From the NCBI GenBank assembly GCA_037833965.1, contig AP031355.1, positions 12,859,501 through 12,923,500 of the forward strand: 64,000 nucleotides of DNA. The letters run 5' to 3'. This document shows positions 52,146-62,919 of this stretch, piece after piece (position 1 is the first letter of the stretch; the number at the start of each line of letters is the position of its first letter). The position numbers and the translations under genes were made by a program. This stretch comes from Marchantia polymorpha subsp. ruderalis. Lineage: Eukaryota > Streptophyta > Marchantiopsida > Marchantiales > Marchantiaceae. Under the pieces are notes generated by a model. That model did no database searches and was not told where the DNA came from. It saw only the letters and a program-made list of their open reading frames with translations.

Positions 52146-53963
52146 GCAAACAGCCTGCAAAATTTCAAGCAGAACGCCATTCGGAGCGAGAAGTTGACGT
52201 GTCTTGGAGGTCTGAGCTTTTTGAGAGGGGAGGGCCGAATCTTGCAGGGACCGTAACTTTGGGCTCGAGTGTGAACGGGGGCTGAAATTTTGTGGCGTTG
52301 TGACGTTGGGTAGAGCGCTTAAGCCTGTCAATTTTCAGATTGAACGGAGTTTCTAAGTCACAGTGCGTCCAATTTTGAGTTTCGAGCTTTGAGTTTCAAG
52401 ATTTGAGGGCAAGAGATTCTTACGGGAGCTGTATCTTCTACGTTCGGAGTGATCTGGAGCTGAAATTTAGTGAAACGCTGAAGTAGGGCAGGGCGCATCA
52501 GCCTGCAAAATTTCAAGCAGAACGCCATTCGGAGCGAGAAGTTGACGTGTCTTGGAGGTCTGAGATTTTTGAGAGGGGTGGGCCGAATCTTGCAGGGGCC
52601 GTAACTTTGAGCTCAAGTGTGAACGGGGGCTGAAATTTTGTGGCGTTGTGACGTTGGGTAGAGCGCTCAAGCCTGTCAATTTTCAGATCGAACGGAGTTT
52701 TTGAGTCACAGTGCGTTTAATTTTGAGTTTCAAGCTTTGAGTTTCAAGATTTGAGGGCAAGAGATTCTTACGGGAGCTGTATCTTCTACGTTCGGAGTGA
52801 TCTGGAGCTGAAATTTGATGGAACGCTGGAGTAGGGCAGGGCGCATCAGCCTGCAAAATTTCAAGCAGAACGCCATTCGGAGCGAGAAGTTGACGTGTCT
52901 TGGAGGTCTGAGCTTTTTGAGAGGGGAGGGCCGAATCTTGCAGGGGCCGTAACTTTGGGCTTCAGTGTGAACGGGGGCTGAAATTTTGTGGCGTTGTGGC
53001 GTTGGGTAGAGCGCTCAAGCCTGTCAATTTTCAGATCGAACGGAGTTTTTGAGTCACAGTGCGTCCAATTTTGAGTTTCAAGCTTTGAGTTTCAAGATTT
53101 GAGGGCAAGAGATTCTTACGGGAGCTGTATCTTTTACGTTCGGAGTGATCTGGAGCTGAAATTTGATGGAACGCTGGAGTAGGGCAGGGCGCATCAGCCT
53201 GCAAAATTTCAAGCAGAACGCCATTCGGAGCGAGAAGTTGACGTGTCTTGGAGGTCTGAGCTTTTTGAGAGGGGAGGGCCGAATCTTGCAGGGGCCGTAA
53301 CTTTGGGCTTCAGTGTGAACGGGGGCTGAAATTTTGTGGCGTTGTGACGTTGGGTAGAGCGCTCAAGCCTGTCAATTTTCAGATCGAACAGAGTTTCTGA
53401 GTCACAGTGCGTCCAATTTTGAGTTTCGAGCTTTGAGTTTCAAGATTTGAGGGCAAGAGATTCTTACGGGAGCTGTATCTTTTACGTTCGGAGTGATCTG
53501 GAGCTGAAATTTGGTGGAACGCTGGAGTAGGGCAGGGCGCATCAGCCTGCAAAATTTCAAGCAGAACGCCATTCAGAGCGAGAATTTGACGTGTCTTGGA
53601 GGTCTGAGCTTTTTGAGAGGGGAGGGCCGAATCTTGCAGGGGCCGTAACTTTGGGCTCGAGTGTGAATGGGGGCTGAAATTTTGTGGCATTGTGACGTTG
53701 GGTAGAGCGCTCAAGCCTGTCAATTTTCAGATCGAACGGAGTTTCTGATTCACAGTGCGTTCAATTTTGAGTTTCAAGCTTTGAGTTTCAAGATTTGAGG
53801 GCAAAAGATTCTTACGGGAGCTGTATCCTCTACGTTCGGAGTGATCTGGAGCTGAAATTTGGTGGAACGCTGGAGTAGGGCAGGGCGCATCAGCCTGCAA
53901 AATTTCAAGCAGAACGCCATTCGGAGCAAGAAGTTGACGTGCCTTGGAGTTCTGAGCTTTTCG
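52146..53963 (+). repeat. LN-B 5' UTR: 348-bp monomer array (B5)
   Basis: The CAATTTTCAGAT(C/T)GAAC block recurs near 52337, 52685, 53033, 53381 and 53729, a 348-bp step. About 5.2 copies, the longest LN-B array here. Monomers differ by scattered point changes only. Confidence 0.88.
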
Positions 53964-54701
53964 ATGGCGTCTCAAGACAATTTCATACTCAATCTGTTGC
54001 AAACGGTTTTGGAAGAGTTGAAAGTACTACGTGCAGAGTTCAAGGTACAGAGCTCTACTTTAATTGCAGCTCAATATGAAATTAGAGAGTTGAAGCTCTC
54101 TCAAAAGAGTTTCGAGAAGATTATGGTTAATATTTCAGAACACGTAGACGATATCTAGGAGAAAGTTGGTTCTCAAGCTTCCACTGCTGCTACTCCTAGA
54201 TTGCATGAAGTGGTTGAAAGTCTAGAGGTGAAGATGAAATCTTATGCAGAAGCCACTAAGTCTGCTCATATCTCTTTCTGTCAAGAGCAAGAGATTGAAA
54301 AGACTAATCAATTTGCTCGTAGAAAGAATGTGAGAATTTCTGGTCTACCTGAATCTGAGAAGGAAGAGGTGAAGAGTGTTGTCACCAAGTTTTTAGCTGA
54401 AACACTTGATGTTCCTAATGCGGATGTGGCTCAAGCTTTTCGCATTGGAACCATAGGAACTCAACCTCGAGCCATCATAGTTAAGTTCAATGACCAAACT
54501 CAACGTGATACAGCTTTAGCCAACAAAGCTGTACTCAAAGGACGTAGGATTTGGTTAGATCCCGATCTCACACCTCTACAAGTAGAGGCAAGGAGAAAGG
54601 AGCTTGCAAAAGTCAAAGAAGCTCAAGATGCTGGATTTTTTGCTTATCTTCGTGATGGACAAGCAATTGTCACTCAAAGGAAGAGACAATCATCCACATA
54701 G
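53964..54701 (+). pseudogene. LN-B ORF1 (B5), one nonsense codon
   Basis: MASQDNFILNLLQ start; CAG-to-TAG at 54156-54158 in the DIQEKVG block stops it after 64 residues. From 54201 the rest is open to TAG 54699-54701, followed by CAA TCC AAG. An internal ATG (MHEVVESL) would give a 166-aa piece with the RRM-like core but without the first coiled coil. Confidence 0.87.
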
Positions 54702-54725
54702 CAATCCAAGAGCTTGAGGGTGTTA

Positions 54726-57700
54726 ATGTGGAATATTAGAGGTCTTTCTACAACCAAGTATGTGAGTGCTAATCCGATTTGGAAGATGGCGGACATCATC
54801 AACATTGTGGAGACGTGGGAACATGAGAGCAACACTATTGGAGAGATACCAGGGTTTACTTTGGTGTGATCCACTTGGAATCAGAGAAGTCAACGAGCGG
54901 GAAGAGGCTATGGCGGTATTGCTACTTTCATCAGATCTCAATTTCTACCTTTGATACATTTAGAAGGTCAGGATATTGGAGGTCAATATCATTGGCTTCG
55001 TCTTGGTTTGGTTGGAGGATCTTATAGTTATTTGGCTGTTTGTTACTTTGCACCATTGTCCATGCCTATCTACTCCACACGCACTTGCAATTGGAGTCAA
55101 CCATTCCATCGACTTATAGGAGATGTTCTCAATTATCAGAGCAAAGGTGAAGTTTTTCTGGTTGGAGATTTCAATGCTCGAATAGGTTGTGCACAATTTA
55201 TCCAAGTTGGTGATCTCTTGAGTTCTCCCTCCTTTCAAGAACTTGAAGATAGTATGTGGTGTAGAAAGTCTTCTGATATTTGTACAAATCCTTTGACAGA
55301 ACACTTTCTAACCTTTGGAGCCACATGTAATTTGAAAGTTCTCAACGGTATCTCTCTCTTTCCCAACTCCCTTTCCAATACGTGCTTTTCTCCTACAGGT
55401 GTTAGCACCATTGATTACCTTCTATCTTCAGCCACTCATAGCTCTTTTATTTCGAAATTTGATATTCTAGAACCTCAGCCAGAGTCAGATCATGCACCTC
55501 TCTTATTTACTCTCTTGTTATCAAAAACAATCTCTCTCTCCCCATGCCATTCTGTTTTAGCTTCTCCCAAGTTTCGTTTAGATCCTAGTAAGAAAGAGTT
55601 GTACATGTTACATTTTCAAAACCTTTTGACTCACACTTCATGGAGCCTTGATCCACATACAGCGAGTGGGCAATTAATAGAGTTGCTCAAAGACACTGCT
55701 TCTAAGTTCTTTTTGCGGCACAAGGATCGAAGAGCTAGGGGGCTTCCTTGTAATGGATGGTTTGACTTGGATTGTAAGCAAGCGAGGATGAGATCTGTTG
55801 ACAAGTCTTTGGATTTCCAAAGTCGGCTTACCTTGACAAGGCTTTACAAAGACTTGGTGAAGTCTAAAAAAAGAGCTTTTTTGAGGACGAAGCAGGAATC
55901 CTTGACAAAGGAGTTGATGGAGAATCCCAAATCCTTTTGGAGACGGTTAGCTGTAAGGTCTTCAAAACCTACTCTTGATCCCAAGAGTTTGATTGACTTT
56001 GCTGAAAAGCTTTATTTCTTTCCCAACGCTGCATCAATGCCTTGTTGTGAAGGAACATCAGGCTTATTTTCTGAATCAGAGGTGATGACTCAAGTTAGAA
56101 AATTAGCAAATGGTAAATCGGAGGATTTGGATGGTCTCTCTATTGAACTTTTGAAGTGGGGAGGAGATCTTATTGGACCGAGACTCACCAAAGCGTTAGA
56201 GAATGCAGCTATGTATGGTTTTCCTTCAGCTTGGTCATTACGGAAGATTGTGCCTATTCACAAGTCAGGAAGGAAGGACTTGGTGACAAACTATCGCACT
56301 ATCATGGTGGGTAGTGTTTTTGCCAAGTTGTTTGGCAAATTGGTGGAGTCAAAGTTGAGCACATGGACTGAATCTCATCGAAAGAGAGCGCGGTTTCAAG
56401 CAGGCTTTCGCCCCACATACAACACCATTGACCATATCTTGGCTTTGCGTGTTTTATGGGAGAAATCAAAGGGCAATGGCAAAGCTTTGTTTTGCGCCTT
56501 CATTGATTTTAAGAAAGCTTTTGACACCGTACCTCGTGAGCTATTATGGGAAAGGCTGCAAGTCATTGGAGTACCATCAGATCTTCTAGCAGCTGTGGCC
56601 ACGCTTTACCAATCTGTTCGAGCCAAGATCAACACTTCTCAAACTGAAGAGGTTTTGAGTACCATTGGAGTGATTCAAGGTTGTCCTCTCTCTCCTACTC
56701 TTTTTGGAGTTTTTATAGATGATATCGAAGAGTGGTTGGAGGCATGTGATAGTGAAGGTGTCAAGCTTGGAAACTTTGTTATCAAAGCTCTCTTGTATGC
56801 AGATGATATCATATTACTGGCACGTGATGCAATTAGTTTACAGAAACACCTATACACCTTGGCTAGCTTTTGTACCCAGAATCAGATGGAGGTAAATATA
56901 GAGAAGTCCAAAGTCATGATAGTGGGCACTAGATCCAAGTTTTCCTTCTATTACCAGGATCTACAATTAGAAGAGGTGAAGAGTTATAAATATCTAGGCA
57001 TTGATTTTTCTAATGATTATAGTTGGGCACTTTGTGTGCAAAAGAGAGTAGAAGGTGGTTACAAAGCTCTATATTCATTGCTAAATCGGTGTAGAAGGGC
57101 TCATCTTGTGTCTTGGAGTCTTAGGAAATTTTTATTCAGAAGCTTAGTGTTGCCGGTAGTATTGTATGGAACCCAAGTGTGGGGTCCTGGTTGTAAGAAG
57201 ACAAGATGGGAGCGTGTGGAGAGGGTGCAGAAGATATTTCTACAAGAAGAATTGGGTGTGAGAAACCAAACCTCATATGCTATTCTTCTTGCGGAAACAG
57301 GTTGTTTACCTCTAGAGGCTGAAGCTCTATACTTGACCATCACTTACATCACAAGGGTGAGATCTCTTGATGCTTCTCGCCTTCCTCCTCAAGCTTTGAG
57401 TGCCACACGTGCCAAAGGATGGTTAGCGGATGTGATAACTTGGTCTTTGAGGTGGAATGTGACAGAACGCGATTGGGACCTACAACCTATAGCACTACGT
57501 GAACGTCTAAAGGAGGAGTTTCTGAACATTATTTGGAGCAAGCGCGGCACCAAGATGTAGTTTTATCAACTTCATGTGAATCCTATGCTTGTTTATTGTG
57601 AACAGGATTACCTACTTGCAGGAATCTCTACGTCCTTACGTCATATTATTGCTAGGCATAGAACTGGATTTCATAGGCTAGGAATTGAGGAAGGACGTTG

Positions 57701-57926
57701 GCTTAATATTGATAGGAGTCAACGTATTTGTAGGATATGTGATGGAAGAGAAGTTGAGGATGAAGAGCATGTATTTCTTACCTGTACTAGATATGCAGAG
57801 ATTAGAGTGACTCATAATATAGATGTAGAGAATTTTCATTCTTTGTTACAGTTAGTTCCTTTTGATTTAGGTTGTTATATTAGGGACATTATTAGTTATC
57901 GTTCTAGTGCTCTTGGCACTAGCTAG
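54726..57926 (+). pseudogene. LN-B ORF2 (B5), two nonsense codons
   Basis: The frame extends from MWNIRG to TAG 57924-57926. TGA 54867-54869 (Gly elsewhere) lies in the endonuclease and TAG 57558-57560 (Gln elsewhere) lies before the knuckle. Between them 869 codons are open, covering GDFNARIG, PESDH, FIDFKKAFD, GVIQGCPLSP and LLYADDIILL. It is close to the reference LN-B protein but not functional as it stands. Confidence 0.9.
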
Positions 57927-58044
57927 GGTTTGGCCTTTGGGGTCTTTTCCCTTGTTTGTGGCTGTCGCTTGTATTGTGTTTTTCAGCCTTTTGACCCTTT
58001 GGGTCCCCCGGGCTTGATCTATTACCATTTACCATTTACCATTT
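57927..58044 (+). other. LN-B 3' UTR, hairpin and tail (B5)
   Basis: LN-B type UTR with GACCC-TTT-GGGTC-CCCCGGGCT, then TTTACCA units, followed by B4 ORF2 codons (minus strand). Confidence 0.85.
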
Positions 58045-58205
58045 ATAATCATTAGAAAAATCAATGCCTAGATATTTATAACTCTTCACCTCTTCTAATG
58101 GTAAATGGTAAATAGATCAAGCCCGTGGGACCCAAAGGGTCAAAAGGCTAAAAAACACAATACAAACAATCCAACTCCAAACTAGGAGAGAACCAAAAGA
58201 ACCCA

Positions 58206-61200
58206 CTAGCTAGTGCCCAAAGCACTAGAACGGTAACTAATAATATCTCTAATGTAACAACCTAAATCATAAGGCTCGAGTTGAAGCAGAGAAAAGAAAT
58301 TCTCGACATCAACTTTATGCGCCACTCGAATCTCTACATACCTAGAACAAGTAAGAAATATATGCTCTTCATCCTCAACTTTTCTTCCATCACATAGCCT
58401 ACAAATACGTTCACTCCTATCAATGTTCAACCAACGCCCTTCTTCAATCCCAAGACTATGGGATCCAGTTCTATGTCTAGCAATAATATGACGTAAAGAA
58501 GTAGATATCTCTGCAAGTAAGTATCCTTGCCCACAATAAACAAGCATAGGATTCACATGAAATTGATAAAACTGCATCTTGGTGCCTCGTCTGCTCCACA
58601 TAATGCTGAGAAATTCCTCCTTAATACGCTCGCGTAGGGCAATAGGTTGCAAATTCCAATCGAGTTCCGTCACATTCCACCTCAAAGACCAAGTCACCAT
58701 ATCTGCAAACCAACCCTTGGGACGTGTGGCACGCAAAGCTTCAAGAGGAAGTCGAGAAGCATCAAGAGATCTCACTCTTTTGACGTAAGTGATAGTCAAA
58801 AAGAGAGCTTCAGCCTCAAGAGGTAGACAACCTGTTTCCGCAAGAAGAATTGCATAAGAAGTTTGGGTCCTCACACCCAATTCTTCTTGTAAAAAGATCT
58901 TTTGCACCCTCTCCAAACGCTGCCAACCTGTCTTCTTACAACCAGGACCCCACACTTGTGTTCCATATAAGATAACGGGAAACACTAAGCTCCTGAATAA
59001 GAATTTCCTAAGACTCCAAGACACTAGATGAGCTCCTCTACATCTATTTAGCAATGAATATAGAGCTTTGAAACCAGCTTCTACCCTCTTTTGCACACAA
59101 AGTGCCCAACTATAATCAGATGAGAAATCAATGCCCAAATATTTGTAACTTTTCACTTGTTCCAACTCTTATCCTTTGTAACAGAAAGAGAGCTTGGATC
59201 TAGTGCCCACAAGAATGACTTTGGACTTCTCCAAATTGACTTCCATCTGATTTTGAGTACAAAAGCTAGCCAAAGTGTCGAGGTGTTTCTGTAAACTAGT
59301 GGCATCACGTGCTAGTAATATGACATCATCTGCATACAAAAGAGCTTTGATGACAAAGCCTCCAAGTTTAACACCTTCGCTATCACAATCCTCCAACCAC
59401 CTTTCTATATCATCTATGAAAACTCCAAAGAGAGTGGGAGAGAGAGGACAACCTTGAATGACTCCAATGGTGCTGATAATCTCTTCGGTCTGAGAAGTGT
59501 TGATCTTGGCCCGAACTGAGTGGTATAATGCAGCCACCGCTGCCAAGAGATCTGATGGTACTCCAATGGTTTGCAATCTTTGCCATAAAAGCTCACGAGG
59601 TACTGTGTCAAAAGCTTTCTTGAAATCAATGAAGGCACAAAACAAAGCTTTTCCATTACCCTTGGATTTCTCCCATAGAACACGTAAAACCAAGATATGG
59701 TCTATAGTGTTGAATGTAGGACGAAAACCAGCTTGGAACTGTGCTCTTTTCTGACAAGATTCAGCCCATGTGCTCAACTTTGACTCCACCAATTTGCCAA
59801 ATAACTTGGCAAAAATACTACCCACCATGATAGTGCGATAGTTTGTCACCAAGGCCTTGCTCCCAGATTTGTGAATAGGAACAATCTTCCGTAGAGACCA
59901 AGATGAAGGAAAGCCATGAATAGCAGCATCCTCTAACACTTTTGTGAGTATAGGCCCAATAGCATCTCCTCCCCACTTGAGAAGTTCAATGGAAAGCCCA
60001 TCCAAATCCTCACATTTACCATTTGCCAATTGTCTGAGTTGAGTCATCACTTCAACTTCTGAAAATAAGCCTGGATTTCCTTCACAATGTGGCATAGATG
60101 CAACATTGGGAAAGAAATAAAGCTTTTCAGCAAAAGAAATCAAAGACTTGGCATCAAGAGTAGGTTTAGAAGATCGTACTGCCAACCGCCTCCAAAAGGA
60201 TTTGGGATTCTCCAAGAGCTCCTTTGTCAAGCACTCTTGCTTCTGCCTCAAAAATGCTCGTTTCTTGGACTTCACCAAGTCTTTGTAAAGTCTTGTCATA
60301 ATCAACCGATTGTGAAGATCCAAGGATTTATCAAGTGATCTCGCCCTCGCTTGCTTGCAATCAAAGTCAAACCATCCATTGCAAGGAAGACCTCTAGCTC
60401 TCCTGGTCTTATGTCTCAAAAAGAACTTGGAAGCAGAGTTTTGGAGCAACTCTGTTAGTTGCAAACTAGATGTATGTGGATCAAGGCTCCAAGTAGTACA
60501 AGTCAAGAGGTCTTGGAAATGTTCACTATAAAGTTGCTTCTTACTAGCATCTAAACAAAACTTGGGGGAAGTAGAAACAAAGTGACATGTAGTGAGAGGG
60601 ATTGACGTTGACAACAAAAGAGTGAATAAAAGAGGTGTATGATCTGATTCTGGTTGAGGCTCTAGAATATCAAACGTTGAGATAAATGAACTATTAGTGG
60701 CAGAGGACAAAAGATAATCTATAGTGCTAACACCAGTAGAAGAAAAACATGTATTGGAGTGAGAGTTGGGAAAGAAAGAAACACCATTGAGAACTTTCAG
60801 ATTACAAGTGGCTCCAAAAGTCAAGAAATGCTCAGTCAAATCATTTGTGAAAGTATCACAAGAGACTCTAGACCACAAACTATCTCTACTTTCTTCAAAA
60901 GAGTGGGAAGACAAGGAACTATCAAATTGTGTAAATTGAGTGGAACGTATGCGGGCATTGAAGTCTCCAACAAGAAAAACTTCACCTTTGTCTTGATATT
61001 TGAGAACATCTCCAATGAGCCGATGGAATGGTTGACTTCGATTGCAAGTACTTGTGGAGTAGATCTGCATGGATAATGGTGCAAAGTAACAAACTGCCAA
61101 ATAACTGTAAGATCCTCCAATTGATCCAAGACGAAGCCAATGATATTGTTTCCCAATATCTTGGCTTTCCAAATGTATCATAGGAAGAAGTTCAGATCTG

Positions 61201-61406
61201 ATGAAAGTAGCAATGCCTCCAAAACCTCTTCCTGCTCGTCGATTTCTATGGTTCCAAGTAGATCCCACCAGAGTAAAACCTTGTATCTCTCCAATAACAT
61301 TACTTTCATGCTCCCAAGTCTCAACAATGTTGAGGATGTCCGCCATCTTCCAAATCGGATGTGCACTCACATACTTAGTTGTAGATAGGCCTCTTATGTT
61401 CCACAT
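58206..61406 (-). pseudogene. LN-A ORF2 (A6), one nonsense codon
   Basis: A complete-length LN-A ORF2 (about 1066 codons) with endonuclease, RT and knuckle in place. A single TTA-to-TAA change at 59169-59171, in the YKGLELEQ block after the YADD motif, interrupts it. The upstream part therefore keeps the endonuclease and RT motifs A-C. It differs from A1 mainly by lacking the A1 TAG and having this TAA, so the two nonsense changes arose independently after copying. Confidence 0.9.
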
Positions 61407-61430
61407 CAACACCCTCAATCTCTTGGATTG

Positions 61431-62168
61431 CTAGGTTGATGATTGTCTCCTCCTCTTGGTGATAATAGCTTGACTATCACGTAGATAAGCAACAAAACCT
61501 GCATCTTGAGCTTCTTTGACTTTTGCAAGCTCCTTACTTCTTGCTTCAACTTGAAGAGGTGTAAGATCTGGATCTAACCAAATCCTCCGTCCCTTGAGAA
61601 TGGCCTTGTTAGCTAAAGCCATATCACGTTGAGCTTGATCCACAAACTTAACTATAATGGCACGAGGTTGTGTGCCTTTGTTGCCAATACGATAAGCATG
61701 AGCCAAATCCGGATTAGGAACATCAAGTGTTTCAGTCAAAAACTTGGTGACCATACTCTTCACCTCTTCCTTCTCAGATTCAGGTAGACCCGAAATCCTC
61801 ACATTCTTCATACGAGCAAATTGATTAGCCTTTTCAATCTCTTGCTCTTGACAGAAAGAGATATGAGCAGACTTGGTAGCTTGAGCATAGGACTTCATTT
61901 TCACTTCTAGAGTTTCAACCACTTCATGCAAAGCAGGAGTAGTAACAGTAGAAGCTTGAGAACCAACCTTGTCTTGAATGTCCTCAACAGATCCAGAGAT
62001 TTGGAGCATGATCTTCTCAAAACTTTTGTGAGAAATCTTCAACTCCCTGATTTCATTCTTTGCAGCAGCCAAGGCAACATTTTGTGCCTTGAATTCTTGG
62101 CGTAGCACTTTCAATTCCTCCAAAACCGTTTGCACAAGATTGAGAAGTTTGTTTTCAGAATCCATCAT
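61431..62168 (-). CDS. LN-A ORF1 protein (A6), intact
   Basis: 245 aa with start MMDSEN at 62168 and stop TAG at 61431-61433, followed by CAA TCC AAG. Coiled coil, RRM-like core (VRISGLPES, AYRIGNKG, PRAIIVKF) and basic C-terminus are all present. Small differences from A3 include QATKSAH for EATKSAH and ARSKELAK for ARRKELAK. It could supply ORF1 protein if transcribed. Confidence 0.9.
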   Translation of the reverse strand: MMDSENKLLNLVQTVLEELKVLRQEFKAQNVALAAAKNEIRELKISHKSFEKIMLQISGSVEDIQDKVGSQASTVTTPALHEVVETLEVKMKSYAQATKSAHISFCQEQEIEKANQFARMKNVRISGLPESEKEEVKSMVTKFLTETLDVPNPDLAHAYRIGNKGTQPRAIIVKFVDQAQRDMALANKAILKGRRIWLDPDLTPLQVEARSKELAKVKEAQDAGFVAYLRDSQAIITKRRRQSST

Positions 62169-62869
62169 GAACCCAACTTTGCAAGATGTTACACAAGCTC
62201 AAAGTTTCGAAATGAAAACTTCTTGACAGCAGCTTCGTTGGGGCTGAAAATTCGCAGGTATGTGCGCCCGGCCGTCGTGAACAAGCCCACTAAATCTCAG
62301 CTCCTGTTGACACTCCAGCAAGAAGATATGGCCCCCGCAAGATTCATGCTCAAATCCCTAAACTCAAAGATTCGAAATGACAACTTCTTGACAGCAGCTC
62401 CGTTGGGGCTGAAAATTCGCAGGTATGTACGCCCGGCCGTCGTGAACAAGCCTACCAAATCTCAACTCCTGTTGACACTCCAGCAAGAAGATATGGCCCC
62501 CGCAAGATTCATGCTCAAATCCCTAAACTCAAAGATTCGAAATGACAACTTCTTGACAGCAGCTCCGTTGGGGTTGACAATTCGCGGGTATGTGCGCCCA
62601 GCCGTCGTGAACAAGCTCACCAAATCTCAGCTCCTGTTGACACTCCAGCAAGAAGATATGGCCCCCGCAAGATTCATGCTCAAATCCCTAAACTCAAAGA
62701 TTCGAAATGACAACTTCTTGACAGCAGCTCCGTTGGGGCTGAAAAATTCGCAGGTATGTACGCCCGGCCGTCGTGAACAAGCCTACCAAATCTCAACTCC
62801 TGTTGACACTCCAGCAAGAAGATATGGCCCCCGCAAGATTCATGCTCAAATCCCTAAACTCAAAGATTG
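62169..62869 (-). repeat. LN-A 5' UTR: 165-bp monomer array (A6)
   Basis: About 4.2 monomers with the CTTCTTGACAGCAGC block repeated every 165 bp (one unit has a 1-bp insertion, GAAAAATTCG near 62740). It ends at the 5' target junction without filler. Confidence 0.87.
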
Positions 62870-62919
62870 TAATTGTAGATCCTGGTAATAGAAGGAAAAC
62901 TTGGATCTAGTGCCCACTA

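Larger units (their letters stand above)
52146..58044 (+). mobile_element. Full-length LN-B LINE (copy B5)
   Basis: Inserted in B4 between CCAACT and ATAATC with no more than one duplicated base. 5' UTR 52146-53963 (about 5.2 monomers of 348 bp), ORF1 53964-54701, ORF2 54726-57926, 3' UTR and tail 57927-58044. A near-intact copy with three single-base nonsense changes. Confidence 0.9.
58100..62869 (-). mobile_element. Full-length LN-A LINE (copy A6)
   Basis: Minus strand, inserted in B4 with a 4-bp TAAT duplication (58096-58099 and 62870-62873). 3' UTR 58100-58205, ORF2 58206-61406, ORF1 61431-62168, 5' UTR 62169-62869. It shares private variants with A1 and has a single nonsense codon, so it is young. 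It has four monomers and no filler at its 5' junction. Confidence 0.92.
51129..62919 (-). mobile_element. 5'-truncated LN-B LINE (copy B4), itself interrupted
   Basis: Minus-strand LN-B inserted in A5 with a 5-bp TAAGT duplication. Own sequence: 51129-52145, 58045-58099 and 62870-62919. Together these give tail, 3' UTR and ORF2 from the C-terminus back to about the VGTRSKFSF codons, so the copy was truncated within the RT. It received B5 (52146-58044) and A6 (58100-62869). Confidence 0.9.

Noticed and set aside
51240..52331. 363-codon minus-strand frame as a novel fusion protein
   Set aside because: It is an accident of the B5 5' UTR read antisense running into the truncated B4 ORF2 across an insertion border.
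52146..53963. CRISPR-like or satellite array
   Set aside because: Units are 348 bp, contiguous without spacers, and always lie directly upstream of LINE ORF1. They are 5' UTR monomers.
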